From a bacterium (GTDB lineage Bacteria > T1Sed10-126), in assembly GCA_003554945.1 (NCBI GenBank), contig PWHN01000050.1, positions 1 to 64,000 on the forward strand: a stretch of 64,000 nt of DNA, in the 5' to 3' direction. The notes under the pieces are model-generated. The model was not told the origin of the DNA. It made no database searches and saw only the letters and a program-made list of their open reading frames with translations. Positions 56,904 to 64,000 of the stretch are shown here, one piece after another (position 1 is the first letter of the stretch; each line of letters opens with the position of its first letter). A program made the translations under genes and the position numbers.

Positions 56904-58028
56904 TCACTTACCTCGCCAGAGGCGATAAAGCAGTATCGTCCCCAGACCACCAAAAGCTATGTTGGGAAGCCACAGGGCAAGATTGTAATGTATCCAGCCC
57001 TGTACCGCCAGTGGTTCAAGCAAAACCATCAAAACGTAGTAGCTGAATATAATAAGTAGACTCATTACAAAGCCCATTGCTTTACCGCTTTTTTGAGCAA
57101 GCATACCAAGGGGAGCCGAAACCAGCACTAAGAAGAATGGTGCCATTGGCAGGGCAAGCTCCCGATGAAATTCCAGCATTTCTGAACGATAATCCTCCTG
57201 TAGACGGCGCAAATCTTCCTCATCCGCCGACTCTGTCTTCGCCTCCCTGTAATTTTGTCGTTTTTCTGCAGCCCGGCTATAAAGATCCCGTAGACTTGCC
57301 GCATCTTCTTCTCCCGGGGCGGCCGCCATGCCCCGCATGTCCACTTCTACTTCCTGTTTCTGGAAACTAATTCGCCTGAACCCCCCGTCCGCCAGCTTCT
57401 GATGCATAGTGCCATTTTGCAACAGAAGCACATATTTGTCCGCAACTTCCTCGGTCCAGCGACCACTACGGGCAAAAATATCCACCGGCTGGTCCTCACT
57501 GCGATCCTCAAGATAGACGTCATACATCTCGGCTCCGTCCACTTCCCCGGCATAAATGGTATAAGGCCCCAGGTCCAGGTAGCTCTCCGCCGTTAGTAAT
57601 CTCTCCGGCGAGGGGAGCGCCATCTCTCTTAAGAGCTCATTACGAAATTCGGCCAGGGCCGGCTGTCCGTAGTGGCGCAACCCCACCAGACCTCCCGAAA
57701 GTAGCAGAGAAGCAATCAACGCGGGCAGGACCAGCGATGTCAGGGAAAACCCGGCCACACGAAACGCTGTCAACTCATTGTCCGCCGCCAGACGACCATA
57801 ACCCATTAAAACGGCCAGGATCGCCGCCATCGGCGTGGTAAGAAATAACGTCTCCGGCAGTCCGGCCGCAACTAACATGAGCATACGAGGGAAGGAAAAA
57901 CCGTGGGTGATTACAGACTCGGTCAACTCGTAAAGGCCGTGCAGAAGAAATATGCCGGTAAACAACGCCAGTCCCAGAAAAAAGGGAACCAGCAACTCTT
58001 TTAATAAATATCGAGTCGTCAGCTTCAG
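56904..58028 (-). CDS. LptF/LptG-type permease (YjgP/YjgQ family)
   Basis: About 374 residues. Membrane helices near the N-terminus, then a periplasmic jelly-roll domain (about 130-270) and three C-terminal helices (MLAQKSGKAMGFVMSLLI onwards). It takes part in lifting lipopolysaccharide or similar lipid from the inner membrane towards LptD. A TTG at 57995 would cut the N-terminus; the open frame extends to a CTG at 58028 (or ATT at 58031), giving LKLTTRYLLKELLVPFFLG, the canonical family start. No ATG, GTG or TTG exists upstream of 57995 before a TGA at 58035-58037. Only one permease is here. Confidence 0.85.
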   Translation of the reverse strand: MKLTTRYLLKELLVPFFLGLALFTGIFLLHGLYELTESVITHGFSFPRMLMLVAAGLPETLFLTTPMAAILAVLMGYGRLAADNELTAFRVAGFSLTSLVLPALIASLLLSGGLVGLRHYGQPALAEFRNELLREMALPSPERLLTAESYLDLGPYTIYAGEVDGAEMYDVYLEDRSEDQPVDIFARSGRWTEEVADKYVLLLQNGTMHQKLADGGFRRISFQKQEVEVDMRGMAAAPGEEDAASLRDLYSRAAEKRQNYREAKTESADEEDLRRLQEDYRSEMLEFHRELALPMAPFFLVLVSAPLGMLAQKSGKAMGFVMSLLIIFSYYVLMVLLEPLAVQGWIHYNLALWLPNIAFGGLGTILLYRLWRGK

Positions 58029-58111
58029 AATAAATCACTCGCCCTCGTTAGAATCGCTACTATAAATCTCGATTTAGCCCTGTTTAGCGCATACTTACAA
58101 ATGCAGCTTAT

Positions 58112-58152
58112 TCCGTCATTCCGGGCGGAGCGAAGCGGAGACCCGGAATCCA
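58112..58152. repeat. Dispersed palindrome (CATTCCGGG type)
   Basis: GTCATTCCGGGCGGAGCGAA followed by GCGGAGACCCGGAATCCA is a hairpin repeat. Related palindromes occur at 5372-5399, 10096-10123, 10318-10330 and 60398-60485, always between genes. Confidence 0.6.
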
Positions 58153-58165
58153 TAGCTTTTTACCC

Positions 58166-60277
58166 TCACTGCCGATCAATCGACCCGGTTAAATCTATCT
58201 CGTCCCTGTCAAGATGTCGCTCCAGCCCAACGCCACGGTCAGGATAATCTGCCAGGGTAAACATAACCCAGATCTGTCGATCGTCGGAGCGTAACTGCCG
58301 ATACATCAACTGCATGTCCCAGCAGTGCAGGTTGCGATCAAGTAAAAACGTCATCTCGTCAAATTCAGAGCCTTTTAAATTATAGGTTACGTCCCCCCGA
58401 ACGCGCCAATGGTCCTCAACTATTGACCAGTCAAAATCATGCCTGAAATGAGATAGGTTTTCAGCATCCTCACGCCGGTTAAAATTCCAGCCAAAACCAA
58501 AATTTAAACTCCCGCTCGGCTTAAAATCCCAGCTCGTGTTGAGCTGGCGGAATTTACGCTCGGGTGGATCGTAACGTAAAAATTGATTCCACTCCCAGTA
58601 ATCTGTTAACTCTGAATTAGCATGTAAACGGACCGGCAGCATCCGGCTATCCGAGGCAACTCTTGATTTTTCCGGCTGGCGTAAATCCAGACCACCGTCC
58701 AGGTTAAAATACGAGCGCTGCCCCCGATAGGACAGATTGGCTCCCAGCGCATGTTCGTCGCGCCCATGTTTCTCTCGTTCTTCCTCTTTTAACCCCAGTT
58801 CATCCGCTTCCAGAACCGCCTCACTTTTTTTGCTGGTCCGCTGACGGAGTAGATAGTCAACTTCAAGGGCCAGACGGTTGGTGGGTTGAACAACGTTGCG
58901 CAGCCGAAAACCGGCACGGCCAAACAAATTGTCTCCAAGTTCCCCCGCTCGCCGTCTTTCACGGTAACTCAGGTCATAGGAAAATCGGTAGGATTGACGG
59001 AACAATGGATGCCAGTATTGTGACCTGCTCAGACCGCCCTCAAGGTAACCGTCCCATAAAAACTCTTCCCCGAAATGTGGAAACTCACGCTTCACTTCAA
59101 AATCCAGATCATAACTACCGCGCAATAAATCTGCTGGTAGACGACGTGGAAAAACCCGATAACTCACTCTTGGCCCCAGGGCGTGATGCCGCTCGAAATT
59201 ATCTATTTCCCCCTCCTTTTCCTCGTAATCACGCTGCTCCTCTCGAACTTCGGTTCTAAGTAAAGTTCCGTCTCCGTGATAGCTAAGCGACGCCCTGGCA
59301 CTTCTGTCCATGTCCGCCCGGGGAGCTAATTGGGTCGCAAAATCGCGCTCGAATCGTCGGTAGTTCTGCCAGCTAACATCTGATTTGAATCGCCAGCTTT
59401 CACCGTTAAAACGATGATTAAATCGGGAACCTATCTGCCAGACTCGCTCACGTTTTTGGGCCCGCACTTCGTTGTCATCCGCGTCCAGAACCAGTGGCCG
59501 CCGCCTCGACTGAAAATATGAGAGATAAGCCTCGGTAGCGTTACGCTCGTAATTAAAATCTACCCCGTAACCGGGTCGGACGTATTCACGCCAGTCCGTA
59601 TATATTGTCCCCGTAAACGGATAGCCGTCTTCCTCCAATAAATAATGATAATTGGCTTCCAGAGATATCCCGTCTCGCGAACGATAACCGGGCCGTAACT
59701 CCCAGCGCCTTAGTCGATCCTTGAGATCAATTGCTATCCAGGGCCAGTAAAAAACAGGGGTGTGAGCGAACCAGACGACATTGTTATACCCGGTTATCCA
59801 GTCGCCGGGGTAATAATAATAAGTACTCCCGGTAAGATAAAAATGGGGGACTTCAAGCTCACAGGTGCTCAAACGCCCACCTTTTAAGACCATCATCTCG
59901 TCCGCAATTCCCTCTATACTTCTGGCGCTAACATACCAGGGCAATAGCCTACCGCTTACCTCGTCCACCGAGACCTCCCTGGTTGCTCGATTTAAAATTA
60001 TATACTCACCTTCCATTTCCTGATCCCCATAGACAAGCTTAGCTCCCTGGCTCGCTATTATTAGCTCAGTTTCCTCCTCATAAACAACCCGGCCGGCATA
60101 CAAATTCCGCCCCGCCCAGCTCACATGCACATTCCCGTCAGCTATAAATTTTTCGCCCGCGTCCACCAGGATTTGATCGGCCCGCTCTATTGCAATAGGC
60201 TCCTCGGATGCAATTGCCTGCGGGACAGTTAGAAAACTGACGACTGCTATAGATATTAGGAAAAACAATTTTCTCAT
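58166..60277 (-). CDS. lptD: LptD-like outer-membrane LPS-assembly protein
   Basis: 703 residues from the ATG at 60277 (two TTG codons before it are less likely starts). A signal peptide ends near AIASEEP. The OstA/LptA-like beta-jellyroll follows (about 30-120: FIADGNVHVSWAGRNLYAGR, VYGDQEMEGEYI). The rest is a long beta-barrel rich in alternating aromatic and polar residues, with FYLTGSTYYYYPGDW at the junction. It would receive lipopolysaccharide or a similar lipid at the outer membrane. It lacks an obvious set of LptD cysteines, so disulphide-controlled maturation as in E. coli is unlikely. Confidence 0.85.
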   Translation of the reverse strand: MRKLFFLISIAVVSFLTVPQAIASEEPIAIERADQILVDAGEKFIADGNVHVSWAGRNLYAGRVVYEEETELIIASQGAKLVYGDQEMEGEYIILNRATREVSVDEVSGRLLPWYVSARSIEGIADEMMVLKGGRLSTCELEVPHFYLTGSTYYYYPGDWITGYNNVVWFAHTPVFYWPWIAIDLKDRLRRWELRPGYRSRDGISLEANYHYLLEEDGYPFTGTIYTDWREYVRPGYGVDFNYERNATEAYLSYFQSRRRPLVLDADDNEVRAQKRERVWQIGSRFNHRFNGESWRFKSDVSWQNYRRFERDFATQLAPRADMDRSARASLSYHGDGTLLRTEVREEQRDYEEKEGEIDNFERHHALGPRVSYRVFPRRLPADLLRGSYDLDFEVKREFPHFGEEFLWDGYLEGGLSRSQYWHPLFRQSYRFSYDLSYRERRRAGELGDNLFGRAGFRLRNVVQPTNRLALEVDYLLRQRTSKKSEAVLEADELGLKEEEREKHGRDEHALGANLSYRGQRSYFNLDGGLDLRQPEKSRVASDSRMLPVRLHANSELTDYWEWNQFLRYDPPERKFRQLNTSWDFKPSGSLNFGFGWNFNRREDAENLSHFRHDFDWSIVEDHWRVRGDVTYNLKGSEFDEMTFLLDRNLHCWDMQLMYRQLRSDDRQIWVMFTLADYPDRGVGLERHLDRDEIDLTGSIDRQ

Positions 60278-60580
60278 CAACAATCACTCACCACTTCACA
60301 ATCAGAACAAACTATCTTGAACTATTCACAAATATTTTAACCCCTGAACAAATTAATTACCACTTCCTTTGACACACAGCGCCTCCTAACGATTTCGGCA
60401 TTGCCGGGCTTGACCCGGCAATCCATCTTGAAGTTACCATAGATTCCAGATCTTTGGGCACTACGTGCCCTTGTCCGGAATGACGTCGGTGGTTCTGTTT
60501 GACACACAGCGCCCCTTATAGTAAACTTTTTGGCCCTATATTATTAATCGACTGAATTTATCACAGGAGGTATTATTAAA
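60278..60580. other. Divergent region upstream of rplU with a repeat insertion and duplicated -35
   Basis: The 16-bp sequence TTTGACACACAGCGCC occurs at 60368-60383 and again at 60498-60513. Between them are palindromic pieces GCCGGGCTTGACCCGGC (about 60403-60421) and GGGCACTACGTGCCC (about 60458-60472). No gene is seen. Confidence 0.65.
60499..60527 (+). promoter_or_regulatory. Promoter of the rplU operon
   Basis: TTGACA (60499-60504), a 17-base spacer and TAAACT (60522-60527), 54 bases before the rplU ATG. The other copy of the -35 sequence at 60369 has no acceptable -10. Confidence 0.6.
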
Positions 60581-60895
60581 ATGTATGCTATCTTTGCCCT
60601 TGGAGAACACCAATATCGGGCTGAACCTGATTCGGAAGTGACGGTTTTCCGCCGTGACGTCGAAGAAGGCGAAGAGATCGAACTGGAGGACGTGCTTCTC
60701 GTAAAAGACGGCGATGACGTAAAAATTGGCACCCCAAAAGTAGAGGGGGCCACTATTACAGCTCGAGTTGAGGACCACTTCCGCGGCGACAAAATAACTG
60801 TTTTTAACTACAAACGTCGCGAGGGTCGGCGGCGCAAACTGGGCCATCGTGACGACTTAACCCGTCTGCGAATTGAGTCCATTAACCTGAACTGA
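60581..60895 (+). CDS. rplU: 50S ribosomal protein L21
   Basis: 104 residues. The start MYAIFALGEHQYRAEPDSEV and the end FNYKRREGRRRKLGHRDDLT match L21. AGGAGG precedes the ATG. First gene of rplU-prp-rpmA-obg-proB, the usual Firmicutes order. A few residues in the middle are more acidic than usual (EEGEEIELEDVLL). Confidence 0.95.
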   Translation: MYAIFALGEHQYRAEPDSEVTVFRRDVEEGEEIELEDVLLVKDGDDVKIGTPKVEGATITARVEDHFRGDKITVFNYKRREGRRRKLGHRDDLTRLRIESINLN

Positions 60896-61246
60896 ATGAT
60901 TGAAGTCAGGCTTTACCGCCACCCGCAACATGGATTGACCGGGATGGAAGCTGTCGGGCACGCAGGCGAAGAACCACGTGGATCTAATCTGCTCTGCGCT
61001 GCCTTTTCCACACTGTTCGAGGTTCTTGTCGCCGGGGCAAATAATTTGCCTGCGGAAAGCGTTGACTACGTTCGAGACGAGCAAAAAAACCACTGGAAAC
61101 TAGTCGCTGAGCCGGATTTGATCCCCTCAACTGACTGGGGAGCGTTCAGACACACTTTGAAATCGACTGCATCCGTCGCCGGACAGATCGTTGATTCTAA
61201 CCCCGACCGGTGCCAGTTAACCCAGCTTACTCATAAAACAAATTAA
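60896..61246 (+). CDS. prp: Prp, ribosomal-processing cysteine protease
   Basis: 116 residues. MEAVGHAGEEPRGSNLLCAAFSTL (read in two parts, about 17-40) holds the catalytic His and Cys of the Prp family (YsxB/DUF464). In Firmicutes Prp cuts an N-terminal peptide from L27 before assembly. Here it starts directly after the rplU stop. The adjacent L27 has no such peptide, so its substrate is unclear. The C-terminal portion is less conserved. Confidence 0.9.
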   Translation: MIEVRLYRHPQHGLTGMEAVGHAGEEPRGSNLLCAAFSTLFEVLVAGANNLPAESVDYVRDEQKNHWKLVAEPDLIPSTDWGAFRHTLKSTASVAGQIVDSNPDRCQLTQLTHKTN

Positions 61247-61270
61247 AAACAGAATCTTCCCCCGGTTTTG

Positions 61271-61332
61271 TCATTGTATCCCCCCCCTTTGTCTTTCCCC
61301 CCTTGAAGGGGGGAAAAAGAAAGGGGGGATGA
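61271..61332. repeat. Palindromic G/C-run repeat between prp and rpmA
   Basis: TTTCCCCCCTT and AAGGGGGGAAA (61294-61304 and 61106+200 to 61116+200, i.e. 61306-61316) form the inner stem, and TCATTGTATCCCCCC/GGGGGGATGA flank it. It resembles the second core of 23865-23997. The whole spacer 61247-61497 has no gene. Confidence 0.6.
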
Positions 61333-61382
61333 CGCTGCAAGATTCTGATTAAAAATCGCTGGTAATTCTTGTACAAACAACT

Positions 61383-61388
61383 TATAAT
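61383..61388 (+). promoter_or_regulatory. Possible internal promoter before rpmA
   Basis: TATAAT at 61383-61388 with a poor -35 (TGGTAA 17 bases upstream). It overlaps an AACAA...TTGTT inverted repeat. It would allow rpmA-obg-proB transcription past the palindrome. Confidence 0.35.
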
Positions 61389-61497
61389 ATTGTTGAGTCA
61401 TCTGAAAAAATTCCTTCTGCATTGAAGGAGAGAGTAATTTTTTTGGAGTGGACTCATTATTGTTTCTGAAGATTACTGAATTTCAGGAGGTAAACCA

Positions 61498-61803
61498 ATG
61501 GCAACAAAAGCAAGTCAAGGCTCGACTCAAAACGGTCGCGATAGCATATCTAAACGTCTTGGCCCGAAAAAATTTGACCAGGAACTGGTTCGTGCGGGAA
61601 ATATTCTTATTCGCCAGCGCGGTACCAAATACCATCCGGGTATTAATGTCGGTCGTGGCAGCGATGACACGCTGTTTGCTAAACAGGACGGCTATGTCTT
61701 CTACAAGCGACAGGGGAACGGACGCAAAGTAGTGAGCGTGCTTTCCAAAAAAGAAATAGAACACCTGGAAAAGGTGAACAAAACGGCCAAAGCTGCCGTT
61801 TGA
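61498..61803 (+). CDS. rpmA: 50S ribosomal protein L27
   Basis: 101 residues. [20 protein letters not shown] and [23 protein letters not shown] (read in two parts) are the L27 hallmarks. The ATG at 61498 has AGGAGG upstream, and an in-frame TGA lies five codons before that, so no N-terminal extension exists. It begins MATKAS, the short form whose N-terminus reaches the peptidyl-transferase centre without processing. Confidence 0.95.
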   Translation: MATKASQGSTQNGRDSISKRLGPKKFDQELVRAGNILIRQRGTKYHPGINVGRGSDDTLFAKQDGYVFYKRQGNGRKVVSVLSKKEIEHLEKVNKTAKAAV

Positions 61804-61874
61804 TCAGCCTCTCCCCCCGACTGCTACTGGGTTAAATCCTATTCCCCCAAAATACTGGAGTTGAATTCTCTCCT

Positions 61875-63143
61875 ATGGCCAGACCGTTTGTTGATGAGGT
61901 TTTGCTAACGGTTCGGGGTGGTGATGGCGGTGACGGCTGCACCTCTTTTGAGCGCGAACCCCACAACTCAAAAGCCGGACCCGACGGCGGTGACGGCGGC
62001 ACCGGTGGCGACGTTATTCTCCAGGCCGTCGAACAGGTAAATACCCTTTCCCACCTTAATCAGAAAAGTCTGCTCACTGCTGAAGACGGAAGTCGCGGCG
62101 GTTCAAACCGTAAGCGAGGTGCTTCCGGTGACGATCTCACAATTAAAGTTCCCACCGGTACTTCTGTCTACAACCAAAAAAATAATAAATTGCTCGGCGA
62201 GCTGTTAGAAGATGGCCAAACTCTGAAAGTTGCCAGTGGCGGTAGCGGGGGGCGCGGCAACCGCTGCTTTCGCTCCAGCCGCAATCAAGCCCCCAGATTT
62301 CATGAATTCGGCGAAACCGGCGAAGAGAAAGATATACGTATAGAGTTGAAGCTTATCGCTGATGTTGGTATTGTGGGACTGCCCAACGCCGGCAAGTCTA
62401 CGCTACTTGCCCATCTTACTAATGCTCACCCACGGGTTGCCGGACATCCCTTTACTACGATTAATCCAAACCTTGGTGTGCTGGAAGAGGACTTTCGCCG
62501 CCTCACACTCTGTGACCTGCCCGGCCTGGTTAACGACGCTCATAAAGGAGCCGGTTTAGGCATCCAGTTCCTTCGTCACATTGACCGAACCGGTGTCCTG
62601 CTGCACCTCGTTGACATATCATCACGCACCCCGGTTGACGACTACAGGGTTGTCCGAGAAGAACTTCAAGCTTATAATCCTCAGTTGGCAGAAAAAACTG
62701 CGCTCGTGGTCTGCAATAAAATCGACCTCGTCGACTCCGGTGAAGTTGAAATTTTCGCCGAGGATATTGCTCCGGCTCCTGGACCGGTCATCGGCATTTC
62801 GGCACAGGAGAGAACGAACCTTGATCTTCTCCGGCAGCAGCTCTGGAAGCTGGCGGAGTCAGCTAAAACAGATGAAACCGACGACTCCAAAACAGAAGAA
62901 AAAGTAGTTCGACTTGAACAGCAGGAACCAATTAAGGTTATTCCTCACGGCGATAGATACCTGCTTAGCGGCGACCGGGTTAGCGAACTTGTTCAACGCT
63001 TCGATTTGAACAACCACGAGGCGCTCAGCTATGTGCGCAGACGATTGCTGGAGATTGGGCTTCATAAAAAATTGGAAAAAGCCGGCTGCCGGCCGGGCGA
63101 CACCGTTCAAATTGGTAACAGGGAGTTTGAATACACAGGATGA
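61875..63143 (+). CDS. obg: Obg GTPase (ObgE/CgtA)
   Basis: 422 residues. The Gly-rich Obg fold (VRGGDGGDGCTSFERE and GPDGGDGGTGGDVILQ), the G domain with GLPNAGKST and DLPGL, and a C-terminal OCT domain (VIPHGDRYLLSGDRVSELVQ) as in Firmicutes-type Obg. It acts late in 50S assembly and stress signalling. Its stop overlaps the proB start (ATGA). Confidence 0.96.
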   Translation: MARPFVDEVLLTVRGGDGGDGCTSFEREPHNSKAGPDGGDGGTGGDVILQAVEQVNTLSHLNQKSLLTAEDGSRGGSNRKRGASGDDLTIKVPTGTSVYNQKNNKLLGELLEDGQTLKVASGGSGGRGNRCFRSSRNQAPRFHEFGETGEEKDIRIELKLIADVGIVGLPNAGKSTLLAHLTNAHPRVAGHPFTTINPNLGVLEEDFRRLTLCDLPGLVNDAHKGAGLGIQFLRHIDRTGVLLHLVDISSRTPVDDYRVVREELQAYNPQLAEKTALVVCNKIDLVDSGEVEIFAEDIAPAPGPVIGISAQERTNLDLLRQQLWKLAESAKTDETDDSKTEEKVVRLEQQEPIKVIPHGDRYLLSGDRVSELVQRFDLNNHEALSYVRRRLLEIGLHKKLEKAGCRPGDTVQIGNREFEYTG

Positions 63144-64000
63144 AAAGAAAAGACCTAACAAAAGCAAAACGAATAGTCGTAAAAGTCGGGTCCAGCCTGC
63201 TGGACACAAATAATCCGACTATACTACGTAATCTGATATCTCAGATTAATGATTTAAGACGGCTCGAGCGCGAGGTTGTTCTCGTAAGCTCCGGTGCTAT
63301 TTTTTTCGGACTCAGCACCGGCCTTTTAAACGGCGATCCGGTCACCCTGCCTCAAAAACAGGCCACGGCTGCCGTTGGCCAGCCACTCCTGATGAATTTC
63401 TACAGTGAGCTTTTTGCCAAACACGACTTACTTACCGCCCAGGTGCTTCTCACGCAGTCCGGCATCCATGACCGTCACTCCTATCTTAACGCATCTAACA
63501 CCTTGAATACGCTCCTCGACATGGGGGTTGTCCCGGTTGTCAATGAGAACGATACCGTTGCTACTGAAGAGATTCAATTTGGTGACAACGACACCCTCTC
63601 AGTTCTGGCCAGCACCCTCTGTGATGCTGATCTGCTTATTATTTTAAGCGACGTTGAGGGGCTTTATCCCGGCCCGCCTTCAGAACATGATTCCCCCCTG
63701 CGCCGGGTTGGCGAAATAAATGATAAAATCAAATCATTAGCCGGTCCTTCGGACCCTGACAGTTCTACTGTTGGTGGTATGATTACCAAAATAGAAGCGG
63801 CCGAAACCGCCACTTCATCCGGTATTCCCATGGTCATCGCTTCCGGATATACGGACGAAGTCCTGACCAGGATCTACAATGGCGAGGCGGTAGGTACTTT
63901 CTTTCCCCCCTGCGACGAAGCGGAGATCATTCGCGGTCGCAAACGCTGGATTGGCTACCATCTGCTGCCCAAGGGCTACTTAAAAATAGACAGCGGTGCT
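63140..64000 (+). CDS. proB: Glutamate 5-kinase (runs off the window)
   Basis: 287 codons are present. RIVVKVGSSLLD, LVSSGAIFFG, VNENDTV, FGDNDTLSVLAS and SDVEGLYPG define the amino-acid kinase domain, and the start of a C-terminal PUA domain (RGRKRWIGYHLLP) is reached before the edge. It makes gamma-glutamyl phosphate, the first step to proline, which is also an osmolyte. It overlaps obg by 4 bases. Feedback and the C-terminal end cannot be judged. Confidence 0.94.
   Translation, partial: MKRKDLTKAKRIVVKVGSSLLDTNNPTILRNLISQINDLRRLEREVVLVSSGAIFFGLSTGLLNGDPVTLPQKQATAAVGQPLLMNFYSELFAKHDLLTAQVLLTQSGIHDRHSYLNASNTLNTLLDMGVVPVVNENDTVATEEIQFGDNDTLSVLASTLCDADLLIILSDVEGLYPGPPSEHDSPLRRVGEINDKIKSLAGPSDPDSSTVGGMITKIEAAETATSSGIPMVIASGYTDEVLTRIYNGEAVGTFFPPCDEAEIIRGRKRWIGYHLLPKGYLKIDSGA

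Overview
The window is dominated by one co-directional minus-strand block, about 12.7 to 46.2 kb, that carries most of the translation and transcription machinery: secE-nusG-rplKAJL-rpoBC-rpsL-rpsG-fusA-tuf-rpsJ, then the S10, spc and alpha clusters through rplQ, truA and rplM-rpsI. The order secY-adk-map-infA-rpmJ-rpsM-rpsK-rpsD-rpoA-rplQ-truA-rplM-rpsI is Firmicutes-like, as are the Prp protease between rplU and rpmA, the YabE-type DUF348/3D protein and the zinc-type S14. The cell is nevertheless diderm, with an LptD-type barrel, an LptF/G-type permease, an OmpA-family protein and a PpiD/SurA-type chaperone. Several core proteins carry long Asp/Glu-rich tails or insertions (S9, S5, NusG, RNA polymerase beta), which suggests adaptation to high salt. 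I infer a diderm, probably halophilic or halotolerant, deep-branching or Firmicutes-related bacterium. The sequence alone does not let me name an order.

Region by region: 0-2.2 kb is mobile DNA (tail of an IS256-type element, then an IS110-type recombinase with a long structured non-coding end). 2.4-5 kb is accessory: a likely toxin-antitoxin pair, an orphan gene and an OmpA-family gene with an in-frame TGA in its signal peptide. 5.0-5.6 kb and 9.9-10.5 kb are gene-free stretches full of shared composite repeats. Between them lie moaD-moaE-moaB (molybdopterin synthase and a MoaB/MogA protein), a beta-CASP metallo-beta-lactamase nuclease, a phospholipase D-type lipoprotein and a Fur-family regulator. 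argC-argJ are translationally tied to the rplM-rpsI end of the ribosomal block.

From 46.2 to 53.2 kb there are two tRNA genes (Trp, Thr) and the rod-shape operon TPR protein-mreB-mreC-mreD-PBP2-rodA. From 53.5 to 60.3 kb there are envelope genes (PpiD-like chaperone, 3D-domain protein, PhoU-like DUF47, LptF/G-like permease, LptD-like barrel). The window ends with rplU-prp-rpmA-obg-proB, cut by the window edge.

The most notable observations are: a double helix-hairpin-helix domain inserted inside ribosomal protein L10, resembling the domain haloarchaea attach to L32e; an extended RNA hairpin between rpsJ and rplC; palindromic MITE-like elements lodged inside the ribosomal operon; a Prp protease next to an L27 that lacks the peptide Prp normally removes; and an opal codon in the OmpA-family signal peptide.
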